Assembly (NCBI RefSeq): GCF_905220415.1
Contig: NC_059556.1
Span: forward strand, 4,600,501 to 4,664,500
Direction: 5' to 3'
DNA: 64,000 nucleotides
Source of the DNA: Colias croceus
Lineage: Eukaryota; Arthropoda; Insecta; Lepidoptera; Pieridae
Part shown: positions 13,073-25,161 of the stretch, in pieces
Position numbering within the stretch: position 1 is the stretch's first letter
Layout of the letters: every line of letters begins with the position of its first letter
The notes under the pieces: generated by a model
The model's input: only the letters and a program-made list of their open reading frames with translations
Told to the model about the DNA's origin: nothing
The model's database searches: none
Made by a program: the position numbers and the translations under genes

Positions 13073-13621
13073 GGTCTAAGATCCGAACATAAGGCGAAAT
13101 TCAACGGCGTGATAATAGAATGAGACCAATTTTATAATTAATTTAGTCTATTAAAAAATGAATTAAAAATGGGTTGACTGGGAAAATCCTGGACAGGACA
13201 TTTTTAATGAATAAATTTTTTTTTTTATTAATTGCAGTTTCGAGATAATAAAACAATTTTGTAATAAAACAGTGCTGACATAATTTTTTTTTCATCATCC
13301 TATCAAGTGAAAGTAACTGGTACCGACATACCTGTTTATACCTGCCAACCTAGCCGTTTGTCCCGGTAAATATTAGAAAAAGAGTACGACTGCACATTCT
13401 GTAGGTTTCATACTTTAAGTCTATTATATTTTTTTTATTATCTTGATACTGCAATTAATAAAAAAAAATGTTTTTTTTTTAATTCATTAAAAATGTCCTG
13501 TCCAGGATTTTCCCAGTCAACCCATTTTTAATACATTTTTTAATAGACTAAATTAATTATAAAATTGGTCTCATTCTATTATCACGCCGTTGAATTTCGC
13601 CTTATGTTCGGATCTTAGACC
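13073..13621. mobile_element. 549 bp MITE with about 170 bp inverted repeats and ATATT duplication
   Basis: The left arm begins GGTCTAAGATCCGAACATAA at 13073 and the right arm is its inverted copy ending at 13621. They pair nearly perfectly for about 170 bases each. ATATT occurs at both borders (13068-13072 and 13622-13626), a candidate 5 bp target duplication. The core is about 200 bases with no ORF. Confidence 0.88.
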
Positions 13622-14094
13622 ATATTAAATCCATCTCAAGAAAACAACAAGGTTTAAATAAAAGCATTGCAAATATTTCAATGGTTTCTTTGTCATAGAA
13701 AATTCAACATGTAGTTTCTTATATTCTTTCATATAGATTCTCCGTTATTCTGTTGTATTAAAAATTCTCACTACATTTCGAAATAAGCGCCCGAGCGTCT
13801 GATAGACAAAGGGAAATGTATTATTTATGCTCAGATAATAGAGCTTGAATTCAAACATTAAAAATCTTACATCTTAACGTTAACATTTTAAACATTTCTT
13901 AACATTTACTTACAATTCGTAGACGAAATATAAATAAATTTGGCTTATTACTTAATTTAATAATCTACTATTCGTCAATGATGAGTAGTTAGGCTACGTA
14001 AGTTAAATTTTATAACAAATATTCTTTACTGCTTAGTCTTTCATGTTAATGTTGATACAATGACCTTCTGACGCTATCTACAAAAAATAAAATA

Positions 14095-14206
14095 GCGTGC
14101 GTGCCGAACACACGTGTCAGAAGTGAAACTTCTTTGGCAAGATTCAAAGATACCAAAATCGTCACCTTACTCCATGACGTGACGGTATTGCAATACGCAC
14201 CTAAAT
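14095..14206 (+). repeat. dispersed repeat with AGAAGTGAAACTTCT core
   Basis: ACACGTGTCAGAAGTGAAAC, AAGATTCAAAGATACC and GTGACGGTATTG align with 36041-36200. Confidence 0.6.
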
Positions 14207-14976
14207 ACTAAAAACAAAAATTAATATTAACAGAAAATTCGTCAAAAGATAAACATGGGGTATAACTTAATTGTAGTGCAAATAGTTTCACTAAATATGT
14301 AGGTTGATGTATGCTCGCGAGCAGTATGCTTTACTAATGAGCTACGTTTTCCTGATAAATAGCCTAGATATTAACTAGGGTTCCCGCTCTAATATATTCC
14401 GTTTTAACTTTTATCTTATGAAAATCATAGCGAGCGCAATAATTAAAGTGTCGCATTTGTTCTGAAGAATGAACAAGTTAAAAACTTTATGAACAGTTGT
14501 TGTCTTTGGCAGCATATTTTCTAAAAGCATCCGTATTTCTTAATGTTAACAGGAAAAACAACGCGAAATTATAGCTAAATTATAGAAATAGTTCGACTTC
14601 ATTTACTTGTTTGTGGTTTTTTTTAATGTAAATTCTATTTATGTATTACACAAAATTATATTAAAATAAACTTCTTACACAAAAACTAAATGCTCTACAA
14701 TAAAAACGAGACCATAATAAACAGCAAATTTACAAAAGCCTTTTACTTTTACAAAACAGCAATAAACAACAAAAGTTTACAAACAAGTGGCAACCCTAGC
14801 TGAAATGCAATTACTTTGATGTGAGAGCAGCCCTGTTGGCAGCGGGCAGGTTAAGCAAACAGCTTCCAAAGTGCTGCTGCTAAATGGATTAATACACAAA
14901 CAAGTTGACCCTTCAAAGGGAACATCGAGAGCCTTACCATGATGAATTATAGCAGTATATCCAGTGTGAGAAAGAG

Positions 14977-15300
14977 ATGGCGCTAGACGACCTATACAGG
15001 ATGTCCCACTGTTGGTATACTAAGCTCAAAGGAGGTTATAGTTTTGCATACGCTGAGTACGTCAAAAATACTTATAAAATTCCAGACGCATTTTTTTTTC
15101 AATTAGATGAATTCTTAAAACTCTATGTGAACACCCATAACAAGCAACCCGCCCAACTTAGACACCAGCACGTGAGCTATCGTTTAAGATTATGTTTTCA
15201 TGGACAAAATGCTCACATAAGAGAAGCGGTATATGCCGGCTGCGCGAAGCTAGAGAAGAAAATATGGATTTTCAGGAAAAATTTAGCAAAAAATTTTTGA
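14977..15300 (+). CDS. unidentified 107-codon ORF
   Basis: It begins MALDDLYRMSHCWY and is basic and aromatic-rich near the C-terminus. It is less AT-rich than the flanks (GC-rich stretch from about 14830). I recognise no domain. A T9 run lies inside the frame. It may be an old transposon coding remnant or chance. Confidence 0.2.
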   Translation: MALDDLYRMSHCWYTKLKGGYSFAYAEYVKNTYKIPDAFFFQLDEFLKLYVNTHNKQPAQLRHQHVSYRLRLCFHGQNAHIREAVYAGCAKLEKKIWIFRKNLAKNF

Positions 15301-17336
15301 TGTAATTTTGTTGTTGTATTTTTTACGTGATCAGTCTATGCAAAACTACAAGTTCCTTCGCGCTTAGTATACCAATTGTATAGCGCTGTCATTGTTCCTT
15401 ACTGGAAGTAATACTGCTTAAAGACTTCTTGGTACGGGGGCTGAAAATGATACCGTCAGAAGCAAAAGTTACGCAAATAAATTAAGATTACGCTGACCGT
15501 ACGCCTCTTTCTGTTTTGGGGACAATAGGTAAGTTCTATTGGTTTCGTTCGTAGCGATAGAATTGCGGAAAAGGCACTTTTGGTAAAGATAACGGTGGCT
15601 AGGTACATATTATATTGATTTATTGGTTTGTTTTGTCTGTTTTAAATAGAATTAGTTAAATTACTTTCATATAAATATAAGCTATTACGTAAGACTAGTG
15701 CAAGTACCTTAATTTTACTAGGTAGAGTGTTGATAACAAATCACAATTAGTCACTAGCTATTAAATGAATGAGGGTAGTTGGTCGGATATCGATATAACA
15801 ATGTCGGGAAACAATGACAGCAAAAGCTCTAGAACTTTGACAAATTGACAAAAACATCAAGTGACATTTGTATAGTTTGAAGTGGTTTGAATGGAGAGTT
15901 GAATTTCTAGCAGCGGGTATAATCTAATTTCAGTATCTAGATTCAGGTTCTACCCTTAGTTCAAGTAACTTTAAATAGCACCTTATTAAAAGTTAATACC
16001 AGTGATTTTGAAAACTATTTTTATACTGCAACCGCACAATTAAACTTTTCTTTTTTTTAAGACTTTATTTTCGATTTTTTTATACTCTCACAATTAAGTA
16101 TTTAATATTAACGATAACTTTTCTTGCTCAAATCGTTTCTATAACTCTCTTAACTAAAAAAATAAAATTTATGGGTTATCTGCGATATAAGCAAGAATAA
16201 AATACAAGTGTGATATACAGAACCAATTTGTGTATAAATTTCAAGCACCAATCCAAATCTGGAAGCTACTCCAGTTATCGAAGCAGAGCTAAATTAGCTG
16301 ACCCGGTTCCAAACATTAAATATATTTGAATCCGAGTAGGTAACTGAATACATTTCATAGTCGTAATTTACGGAAATATGAATTTATCATAATTTTGTAA
16401 ATATCGTAAACAAAATTTACAATATCTAAAGAAGGTTTTATACATATTTTGTAATTCTATTAACATAAAATGAGAGAACTGAAATCTTAAAACTTATTTT
16501 ATGACCGCTTCGCTATAGAAAATCGTTAAAGAAACAGCGTGCACGATGAAGATTTAAGTAGAAAACAAGTTGGATAATTAAAATAGATTATTTTTATAGT
16601 ATTCTGCAACTCTACTCAAATACAATATAGTACCTAAAGCAGTCGCGTATAGATTCCTAACCTTTTACTATCTTAATTTCTTTCTAGTAAAATTAAAATA
16701 CATTCATCTTTTTTTGCTCTTATCTTATCTCTATGTAATGGATAATTTTTTTCAACTGGCAATAAATTTTTATACAGATTATAGAGACGCCTATACTTTG
16801 TAACTTAAAAATATATCTTTAGTTCGATGTTAAATTCATACGTAGATATAAAGGAATTCGTGCTGAGTCAAACTTCGAAAATTGAAAAGGAAGTAATTCT
16901 GGACTCTATCAAACCAGCGCAAAATTAGTCGACCTGCTTTCAAATTTCAAACAAAACTGAGAAAGGAAATCCCGAGGATTATGAATACATGGACATAATT
17001 CTAGAATGGTCCACTCTGCAAGAATAATACATATACCTTTTATACCTGGATATAGAGAATGGGGTTTAATGCAGTCCAGTTCCTACTAATATATTAAAAA
17101 TTTAAAACGTATGTTATTCCTTTGTTCTAGGAAACTTTAAAATTAGCAAGGATACAAATTTGATGAGAAAAAATTGTACGGATTAGTTTTAACCGTGTTT
17201 TGTATGCTAGAGGCAAAGACTTAGGGTTGATAGTTGAAATTTGTTGATTCAAAATTGTTTGTGTGAAATAGACAGACTGATATCAATACTTTGGTACATC
17301 TATTATTTAATAACCTACTAAATTACTTATTTTTTC
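15301..17336. other. AT-rich intergenic DNA
   Basis: No coding signal, repeat end or RNA gene recognised. Confidence 0.55.
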
Positions 17337-17580
17337 ATCCATACTAATATTATAAATGCGAAAGTAACTCTGTCTGTCTGTCTGTTACTCAATCACGCCT
17401 TAACTACTGAACCTATTTGCATGAAATTTGGTAAAGAGATATTTTGATACCCGAGAAAGGACATAGGCTACTTTTTACCCCGGGACATAGGATAGGTTTT
17501 ATTCCGGAAATCCCACGGGAACGGGAACTATGCGGATTTTTCTTTCACTGCGCGGGCGAAGCCGCGGGTGGAAAGCTAGT
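17337..17580 (+). mobile_element. Lep1-like Helitron-type repeat, full-length
   Basis: Plus-strand copy from ATCCATACTAATATTATAAA to GGAAAGCTAGT, with CCCGAGAAAGGACATAGGCT and CCCACGGGAACGGGAACTAT inside. Confidence 0.8.
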
Positions 17581-18343
17581 TATAAATAAATAAGTTGGAT
17601 AGTACCTAGTCATAATAAGGTTTTCTAGCGAAAATAGTAGTAGCGAAAAGGTTTTATCGAGCGTATGGCACACAATATCACTTTAATTGCTTCAACCAAT
17701 ACTTTGTTAGTGACCCATATTCACTTCGATTAAAATCTGTTGTAAAAAATTATCAACATGCGCAGTTCGAGAAGCGATGTATTTTTTATCAGAATAAAAT
17801 AAATATAAATTCAATCTTTCCAATGTATATTTAATGTTATAAAATATATTCGAAAAAAAATGCATTGTATTTTATGATAAAAATATGGCAGGGTATGAAA
17901 GTATGTATGTACCTTTATTTTATAAACTAACGCAGGTAGAGCCAAAATCGTTATGACTCGAATTTTTTATACATAGATATTTTTTTAATATTAACTTATT
18001 TTCTTAATATTATGCAAACAAACTTTTTGCATTGCTTTAAAAATTCAAGATCCCTTGTCACCTGAACCATTTTAAACATTCACAAACCCGTTGCGTAGGC
18101 ACTCAGACTGTTTCGACTAAAATTCGCAAAGGATTTTAATTTTTAAAGCATTCATAATAGGAAAAATAAATCTACATATTTCACTAATTTGTTTTTTATT
18201 TTAATGAACAAAAATTATAACAAATATTAATAGTACCACAGACTAATAATAATATACTACGTATATAGTACTTTAGTTTTAATTACTGTGTGTGAAACAA
18301 CTACGACACGGAGGTCATAATAATCTATAGCCTAGGTAGTAGG

Positions 18344-18529
18344 TATACTAATAATAGAAAGCTGACGAGTTTGTTTGTTTGAACGCGCTAATCTCAGAAA
18401 CTACTAGTCCGATTTGAAAAATTCTTTCGGTGTTAGATAACCCATTTATCGAGGAAGGCTATATTACGTCATCACGCTAAGAGCAACAGGAGCCGTGCAA
18501 TGCGGGTAAAACCGCGGGGCACAGCTAGT
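18344..18529 (+). mobile_element. second CTAGT-ended repeat family
   Basis: From TATACTAATAATAGAAAGCT to GGGGCACAGCTAGT, with TTGAACGCGCTAATCTCAGA inside. It ends 150 bases before the Bel/Pao left LTR. Confidence 0.7.
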
Positions 18530-18682
18530 ATGCCATAAATACGAATCATAAAAAAATCTTCAAAAATTAAAAGTTAATTAGTAAGGAATTAAATGAAATA
18601 CTTTTCGAATAACAGTAGAAAATTGTTGAAAATAAAATACTCCACGATTCTTGTAAATATCAGTGAAACCCTCGTAAATTGT

Positions 18683-19493
18683 TGTTAGCGATCGACATAA
18701 CACGTTGTAAATATGTACATGAATAATTTAGATACGCATAATAGTATATTTTAATTTTTATAAATATTATGCTGAACTCATATAAAATGGGAAACCGCTC
18801 ACCTATTTGGTGATGATTCGTATAACTCGCTAATGTTATTTTTTAATTATAGATATTGTATTTTCGTTGTTTTGTTTATATTAAAATTTTCTTGAAATTG
18901 TAGAATTGTAGAACTATATGAGGTTTATAACATGTTTGTAAATGCACGATATTATGTACTATGGGTACGACTTTGAAAGCAATTTGCTTAATGTTCTGTA
19001 AAAATTAGGAAAAAGTTTATTGTATTTGGAAATTAAGATTATTGTTTTGTGTCAATTTCAATTATTGCCAAGGTTTATAGTACGAAAAGAAAAGTATTGA
19101 GTTCAATTTTAATTAAAGTTATGTACGAAATGTTTGCGAGTTCACTATAAAAGTACGGAATTGTATATGTAGACTATTTTATTGCACTACAAATTGTATA
19201 TTATTTTAAAGGTATTTTGTATGGCATTTATGTGAAATAATTGTTATTTTTGTACATTGGAAATTAATAAAAAGTCAAGTGAAGTAAAGCTCAGTCAAGC
19301 TCTCGCAGTCAACGGAACACAACGCTCTCTACGCACGAAATTGAAGATCTCACCAGCCCTTGAAAGCTCTACATTGAAGAAATAACGCTGACTTTTATTT
19401 CGCTACGTTATTATAGCGAAGCCCGCGTGCTTCGCTCGCGGAATAAATCCCTCGCGTCTACATACGGGCTGTGACGGCACACCGCGTTTTCCA
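18683..19493 (+). repeat. 5' LTR of the Bel/Pao element
   Basis: It starts TGTTAGCGATCG and ends near TTTTCCA. The first 589 bases (to 19271) look identical by eye to the right copy and end at an AATAAA. After that the two copies differ strongly until ACCAGCCCT. The end point at 19493 is inferred from the CA dinucleotide. Confidence 0.75.
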
Positions 19494-19517
19494 CGGACGC
19501 TAGCAGAAGCGTCGGGA

Positions 19518-19781
19518 GTGGACGTGAACCAGCTACAAAGGCGTTCACTCAGTGTGTATAGTCACACAAGTAGCGTATCGGCCGTGTATAAACATTCGCG
19601 TGACCTGCGTATGAGCACGCTCGTACTGCGTCTACCGCCGCGATATACACGGTCGCATATATTGTATCCACGCTACAACATTTTTGGTGCATTCGAGCCG
19701 GATTCTGCATATTACAATTTGGTTAAATACAGGCCAGATACTGTATTTTATGGTCCTTCGATTGAAAAGGAAAACGCGTGA
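19518..19781 (+). CDS. leader ORF upstream of Bel/Pao gag
   Basis: This 87-codon frame starts ATG GAC GTG and ends in TGA three bases before the gag ATG. It is rich in Tyr, Arg and Ser with no known domain. It lies where the untranslated leader would be and part of it is repeated after the second LTR. I think it is leader sequence that happens to be open, not a proven protein. Confidence 0.25.
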   Translation: MDVNQLQRRSLSVYSHTSSVSAVYKHSRDLRMSTLVLRLPPRYTRSHILYPRYNIFGAFEPDSAYYNLVKYRPDTVFYGPSIEKENA

Positions 19782-19783
19782 AA

Positions 19784-22198
19784 ATGCCAATTACGAGATC
19801 GCAGAAGAATACTCCACAAGGTCGTCAGATGTCAAGCAAAGAGGATGATAGTCGGTCCTTACAAACGCCGACTAATATTGCTATGACGACAGACACATTG
19901 AATATACAACAGACTGCCGAGAACAAGGAAGAGACCTCTGCGCGCTATTACAGGGCGATAAGTGAAAAAGCGAGGTCCATACGCTCCACAGAGTCAGCTG
20001 CACGAAGACGACGTTTGGAAGCTGAGCAGGAAGTGCTACAGCGGGAATATGAAGTAGCACAAGCAGCTGCACGTCTATCGCGTGTTAGATTGGAAATTGC
20101 ACAATGCGATGAAGAAATTGATGACTCTACGATTGATGATAACGAATTTACGACGGAGTGTTGTGAAAATACGAAAAAGACAGTGGTATTGGAGAGAGAG
20201 CGCGCTGCCAACACCAACTTATGTTCGCTTGACATAAAAAATGAAAATGTTACATCAAAATTCATCGAAGTGCAAACATTAGCAGATGCATTAAAAGAAG
20301 TGATTATATGCACAAAAAATAACACGGCGGCGTCGCAACCGAATTATATGCACGAATTGCCGTTCTTTGACGGCATTAGTGATGAATGGATAGCATTCAA
20401 AACAGTTTATGACGATACAGCTCCATTGTTTAATGATGTACAAAACATGGCGCGATTACGAAGGGCAATAAAGGGTCGTGCACGTGAAGCAATAAAAAGC
20501 TTGCTTTATTCAGCCGCTAAGCCGAATGACGTCATCGACTCGCTAAGACGCCGCTACGGTAGAACAGACGCTTTGGTTCTAGCTGAGTTAGACAAACTAC
20601 AAGCATTGAGAAGAATAACCGATGATCCACGGGACGTATGTATGTTTGCGAGCCAAATTAATAATAGTGTAGCTGCTATTAAGGGCCTTAAGCGACCCGA
20701 GTACTTGCTTGCGCCACACATTGTGAAACTAATACTAGAAAAACTACCACAATCGTTTCTATATCGGTGGTATGACTACATCGGCGACGAAGAACATAGT
20801 GTGTCCGATATAACACGTGTTTCACAGTGGTTGAATCGGGAAGCAGATAGATGTGGATCTCATGTGAGTCTTGGTGAAACAAACAATTGGAGAACAAATC
20901 GGAAGAATGTGTATTATAGTGAAGGAAACAATGTTACGAATGAACATACGGCAAATTATAGTGTCAGTGAAAGTAAGGACACGTGCCTTCACTGCAAGAA
21001 AGACCACGTGTTAAGTGAGTGCCCACAATTTATGAAATTATCCACACATGAACGTTGGGATGTGGTAAAAAAGAATCGTGTGTGTTTCAATTGTTTAAAA
21101 GGAAAACATAGAAAGGAAAATTGTAGAAAACCACCTTGTAAAAAATGTAAACGGTGGCATCACTCGCTTTTGCATGTAGATTACGCCGTGCAAGAGCGAG
21201 ACAGCGATAATGTGACTTGCGAACCAATAACGAATGCAGTAAATAACGTGTGTGCAACAAATATGTCACGAGCTTACTTGAAAATGGTCGAAGTTGAAGT
21301 ATTTGGGCCAAAGGGCTCGGAAAAAATAATTGCTCTGTTAGATGAAGGATCTACAGTTACCTTGTTGGACTCAGCTGTGGCAAATCGTGTTGGTGCTAGT
21401 GGTTCGAAAACAAAACTCGTAATACAAACTGTGGGTGGAGGAAATATCGTGAATAGTGACACGCAAGTAATAAAGTTAAAAGTGAAAGGTATGCATAACA
21501 AAAAAGTGCAAAGATTAAATCAAGTGCATACAGTAGACAATTTAAAACTAGCCCCGCAGTTCTTAGACAAACAACGAATGCAACAGTTCCGTCATCTACG
21601 TGAGTTTACTACTCAACTGTACTACGAGGCTAAAGAGCCTTTATTACTTATCGGACAAGATAATTGGCAATTATTAGCGTCTAAACAAATGAGAAAAGGA
21701 AAAGCGGGACAACCAGTGGCATCACGTACAGCGCTTGGATGGGTGCTTCATGGAGTTGATACTACAAATACGACAAGGTCAGTTAACGTTGTAAATACAT
21801 GTTTTTATGCAAGTGCAGGCAATACAATGCCTTATGTTATAAAACAAAGCCTAAAAAGCCCACGTGACCTACAAGTGAAAGATTATGCACTTACAACGCA
21901 TAATAAAACTTGCACGTTGAAATTTATTGATAAACATGAACACGTGACGAGAAAGGGCCGATATACAAGTTACAAAAATGTTTCTAATGTGTCTCCTACA
22001 AATACATTTAGAGACAAAGTGTTCTCACGATATTATATCGAACAAAGGCCGAATGTTCACTATGGTGAAAGGATTAATCGAGTAAAATGGTTTCCCACAC
22101 GATACATAGATTGGAAATATAGAAAAATTGGTCCTGATGGGATACACGCTACTGAAAGCGTTTATGAAACAGGCTCGATCGCTAATCACAGATATTAG
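19784..22198 (+). CDS. Bel/Pao gag-protease polyprotein (truncated pol)
   Basis: The open frame extends upstream to 19778, but the first ATG is at 19784, giving 804 residues. In order it shows a charged coiled-coil stretch (about 70-110) and a gag domain of the DUF1759 type (about 190-355, with PFFDGISDEW). Two Cys/His knuckles follow at about 401-465 (CLHCKKDHVLSEC, CFNCLKGKHRKENC). An aspartic protease follows, with its active site written DEGST (about 521). Its tail (LLIGQDNW, ALGWVLHG) belongs to the DUF1758-type region. The last 85 residues are Tyr/Arg-rich and unassigned. Reverse transcriptase and integrase are absent, so replication would need enzymes from another copy. The frame is intact, which suggests a recent insertion or maintained function. 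Confidence 0.85.
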   Translation: MPITRSQKNTPQGRQMSSKEDDSRSLQTPTNIAMTTDTLNIQQTAENKEETSARYYRAISEKARSIRSTESAARRRRLEAEQEVLQREYEVAQAAARLSRVRLEIAQCDEEIDDSTIDDNEFTTECCENTKKTVVLERERAANTNLCSLDIKNENVTSKFIEVQTLADALKEVIICTKNNTAASQPNYMHELPFFDGISDEWIAFKTVYDDTAPLFNDVQNMARLRRAIKGRAREAIKSLLYSAAKPNDVIDSLRRRYGRTDALVLAELDKLQALRRITDDPRDVCMFASQINNSVAAIKGLKRPEYLLAPHIVKLILEKLPQSFLYRWYDYIGDEEHSVSDITRVSQWLNREADRCGSHVSLGETNNWRTNRKNVYYSEGNNVTNEHTANYSVSESKDTCLHCKKDHVLSECPQFMKLSTHERWDVVKKNRVCFNCLKGKHRKENCRKPPCKKCKRWHHSLLHVDYAVQERDSDNVTCEPITNAVNNVCATNMSRAYLKMVEVEVFGPKGSEKIIALLDEGSTVTLLDSAVANRVGASGSKTKLVIQTVGGGNIVNSDTQVIKLKVKGMHNKKVQRLNQVHTVDNLKLAPQFLDKQRMQQFRHLREFTTQLYYEAKEPLLLIGQDNWQLLASKQMRKGKAGQPVASRTALGWVLHGVDTTNTTRSVNVVNTCFYASAGNTMPYVIKQSLKSPRDLQVKDYALTTHNKTCTLKFIDKHEHVTRKGRYTSYKNVSNVSPTNTFRDKVFSRYYIEQRPNVHYGERINRVKWFPTRYIDWKYRKIGPDGIHATESVYETGSIANHRY

Positions 22199-22206
22199 TG
22201 CTATGC

Positions 22207-22219
22207 ACGAGGGGGAGGA
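22207..22219 (+). other. polypurine tract of the Bel/Pao element
   Basis: CACGAGGGGGAGGA lies directly before the TGTTAG start of the right LTR, the position required for priming plus-strand synthesis. Confidence 0.75.
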
Positions 22220-23118
22220 TGTTAGCGATCGACATAACACGTTGTAAATATGTACATGAATAATTTAGATACGCATAATAGTATATTTTAATTTTTATAA
22301 ATATTATGCTGAACTCATATAAAATGGGAAACCGCTCACCTATTTGGTGATGATTCGTATAACTCGCTAATGTTATTTTTTAATTATAGATATTGTATTT
22401 TCGTTGTTTTGTTTATATTAAAATTTTCTTGAAATTGTAGAATTGTAGAACTATATGAGGTTTATAACATGTTTGTAAATGCACGATATTATGTACTATG
22501 GGTACGACTTTGAAAGCAATTTGCTTAATGTTCTGTAAAAATTAGGAAAAAGTTTATTGTATTTGGAAATTAAGATTATTGTTTTGTGTCAATTTCAATT
22601 ATTGCCAAGGTTTATAGTACGAAAAGAAAAGTATTGAGTTCAATTTTAATTAAAGTTATGTACGAAATGTTTGCGAGTTCACTATAAAAGTACGGAATTG
22701 TATATGTAGACTATTTTATTGCACTACAAATTGTATATTATTTTAAAGGTATTTTGTATGGCATTTATGTGAAATAATTGTTATTTTTGTACATTGGAAA
22801 TTAATAAAGATATGTGCAAGTAAAGGGCTGGTTGATAATAAATTGGGCGCACGGTTTGAGCATGGCATACGGGCTCTCCGTGCGGTAAAGACACGCAGAT
22901 ATAAGCCTCGCGCCGAGCGTAGGCAAAATCAGTTCTCGGGAGTCAACGGTACGGAGCACAAGTAACCTACGCGACTATCACCAGCCCTCGAAAGCTACTT
23001 CAGGAAGAAACGCTGATTTTTATTTCGCTACGTTATTATAGCAAAGCCCGCGTGCTTTGCTCGCGAAATAAATCCCTCGCGTCTATACGGGCTGTGACGG
23101 CTTATACTACGTTTTCCA
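22220..23118 (+). repeat. second LTR of the Bel/Pao element, longer U5-side region
   Basis: The U3-side 589 bases (22220-22808) match the left LTR. The rest is about 90 bases longer, with extra sequence from about 22820 to 22930. A leader follows immediately, so this copy sits where a second element's 5' LTR would be. Confidence 0.75.
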
Positions 23119-23290
23119 CTGGCGCTAGCAGAAGCGTCGGGAGTGAGCGTGAACCAGCGTTCGAAGGCGTTCACTCAGCGGAGATAGATACATACGTTGT
23201 GTATCGGCCGTGCACAATATATCGCGTGACCTACGTACGAGCAAGATCGTACGTCACCTACGCCGCGATATACACGGTCATACATTTTCC
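23119..23290 (+). mobile_element. truncated leader of a second Bel/Pao copy
   Basis: Sequence after the right LTR (GCGCTAGCAGAAGCGTCGGG, then GTGAACCAGCG) matches the leader after the left LTR at 19497-19650. It follows through to CGCGATATACACGGTC and then loses similarity. This shows the right LTR is joined to the start of another element, not to host DNA. Confidence 0.7.
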
Positions 23291-24649
23291 GTTTCCGCAC
23301 ACAACAATTGTCATAATTGGTTTGCGCGTAATTACATTTTCAGTGCAGCGGTGAAACTTTTTATAGTCTCTACTTTTGTTCTAGATTTTCTATAGTCTTG
23401 TTAAATGGAAAATGGCTAAGGGCACGTAATATGTTATCTATGTCATATTTTGTATCTTTGTTATGTATTTTTAGTACTTATTGGCTACTGATGGTATTTA
23501 AAACAACCATTATAGTTTTACATATCACTCAAATTAATATTAAGCATATTTTTTACTCAACAATAAGGGTTTTTCTATTAAGAAATTAAATTGTTTCTCT
23601 TATCTACCAACTCCAAGTTTTTTGAGACGGATTCAGAAATTATGATACAAAAAAGCATAGTAAGAATTTATCCTTGTCCATACGTTAAATAATACAATTA
23701 TGTTCCTTATATACCAAAAGTCCAGACCTGCCAAAAGTAAAAAAAAAAAAAAAAATTAACGTCACTAAAGCCAATGTCGCCAATTGCATAATGTACTCAT
23801 AATATTTTTCCAATTGGCTTTTGACCCTCCTATGTCGTCAGCTGAAATTGGCTCTATATATTGGAAAAGCAAACGAATGCTCCACTGCGATCAATTTATC
23901 GGTTGAGTGAACGAGACCGATCTCTATAATTACCTGATAACATTTCTGACACTTATTAATTGCACTGGCCACATTTGTTTTAATGAAACTATCTGTTAAC
24001 ATGAAAAATTACGAGCATATAATTGCTTATTGAAGCTTTCATAATTATTGTTACGCGATAATTATGTTGGAACGCAAGGAGTAGGAGGAGTAGGAGGATA
24101 TTGTCCCAAACTGAATTCTAAATTATAAATCTGAATCTAATCTTTGACAAGTAATATAATAATTAAATGTTAAGTCCTTGCCCACTAAAGTTCATAATAG
24201 CGAAATACGGACAATGAAACCACTCAATATGAATATGACATCTAAAATGAGTTTTCGATTCAATGCTCACAACCAACATTACGGAACCCTTTTAGGTGTG
24301 AAAATATCCTCTTCAATAAAGCAAACAAAAGATTTGTGGAAGTTTCTGAACTTTTCAAGTGACTTTTCTGGTTAGATGGATATCTTTTGAACGGATCGAT
24401 CGACGCTTATTATTCAATCCCGTAGAAGATTTTTTCATAAATTCAGTACCTACCTATTTTACAGCTTTTTAAAAGGTAAGAAATAAATATTCCTTTGATC
24501 CCTTTTTATATCGCACTAAAATGCGCATATATACGCATTGTTTCCTTTGTGAATAGAAAACTAAATCTTCATAATATATATATTATAGCAACTTTATGAG
24601 ATATCAATTCTCTTATAATTTATCCGTCCCTTCTATAACATTGGTATGT

Positions 24650-24760
24650 GGAGGAAGGAAGGTGGAATTCCTCCATCGAAAAAGGGAGGATCCTCGACCA
24701 GTCTACTCGACTGGCCGGCCGTGAAGGCCCCAATGGATGATGTCGGAAAGTTGTATATAT
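24650..24760. repeat. unclassified GC-richer repeat fragment
   Basis: TGGAATTCCTCCATCGAAAAAG recurs inverted at 44070-44107. It is followed by GGATCCTCGACCAG and GACTGGCCGGCCGTGAAGGC, quite unlike the flanking AT-rich DNA. No family assigned. Confidence 0.4.
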
Positions 24761-25161
24761 AGCTCTGTAGCGAAACATTTCGCTTGCGCGATTCAGAGCG
24801 AGGTGTCGCTACAGGTAGATACTCCATCTGTCGCCAATTAATTAAAAAAAATAGATTATATACTCGTACTTTATTTTCATTGTATTGGCTACTGTATTAT
24901 TATACTGATAAATTCTATAATACACAGTATACGAAGTTATTGGATGTTATGACAAACAAACCTCTATTGTGTAATAATTACTATATTAATCGGGGCCATA
25001 ACAATGCATCAAATTACTATGGATTTGAAAAACGAAATCATGCAAATATTTAACAAATTACAAATATTCAGAAGCACTACGAGGTCCTTAATAAAATAAT
25101 AAAGCTAGAAACATTTGGCACGAGAATCATAATATGTATAACATGCTATTTTCATAATAAC

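Larger units (their letters stand above)
18683..23118 (+). mobile_element. Bel/Pao LTR retrotransposon, gag-protease only (non-autonomous)
   Basis: Two direct LTR copies (18683-19493 and 22220-23118) flank a leader, one long gag-protease ORF and a purine tract. The family is assigned from the Bel/Pao-type gag region, two zinc knuckles and a DEGST aspartic protease. Reverse transcriptase, RNase H and integrase domains are absent. The ORF is open, so the deletion is in frame or follows it directly. No target-site duplication can be defined, because the right LTR continues into a second leader. Confidence 0.85.

Noticed and set aside
23052..23354. 100-codon frame in the second LTR and leader
   Set aside because: It crosses the LTR/leader border and has no domain. 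It is an incidental frame in repeat sequence.
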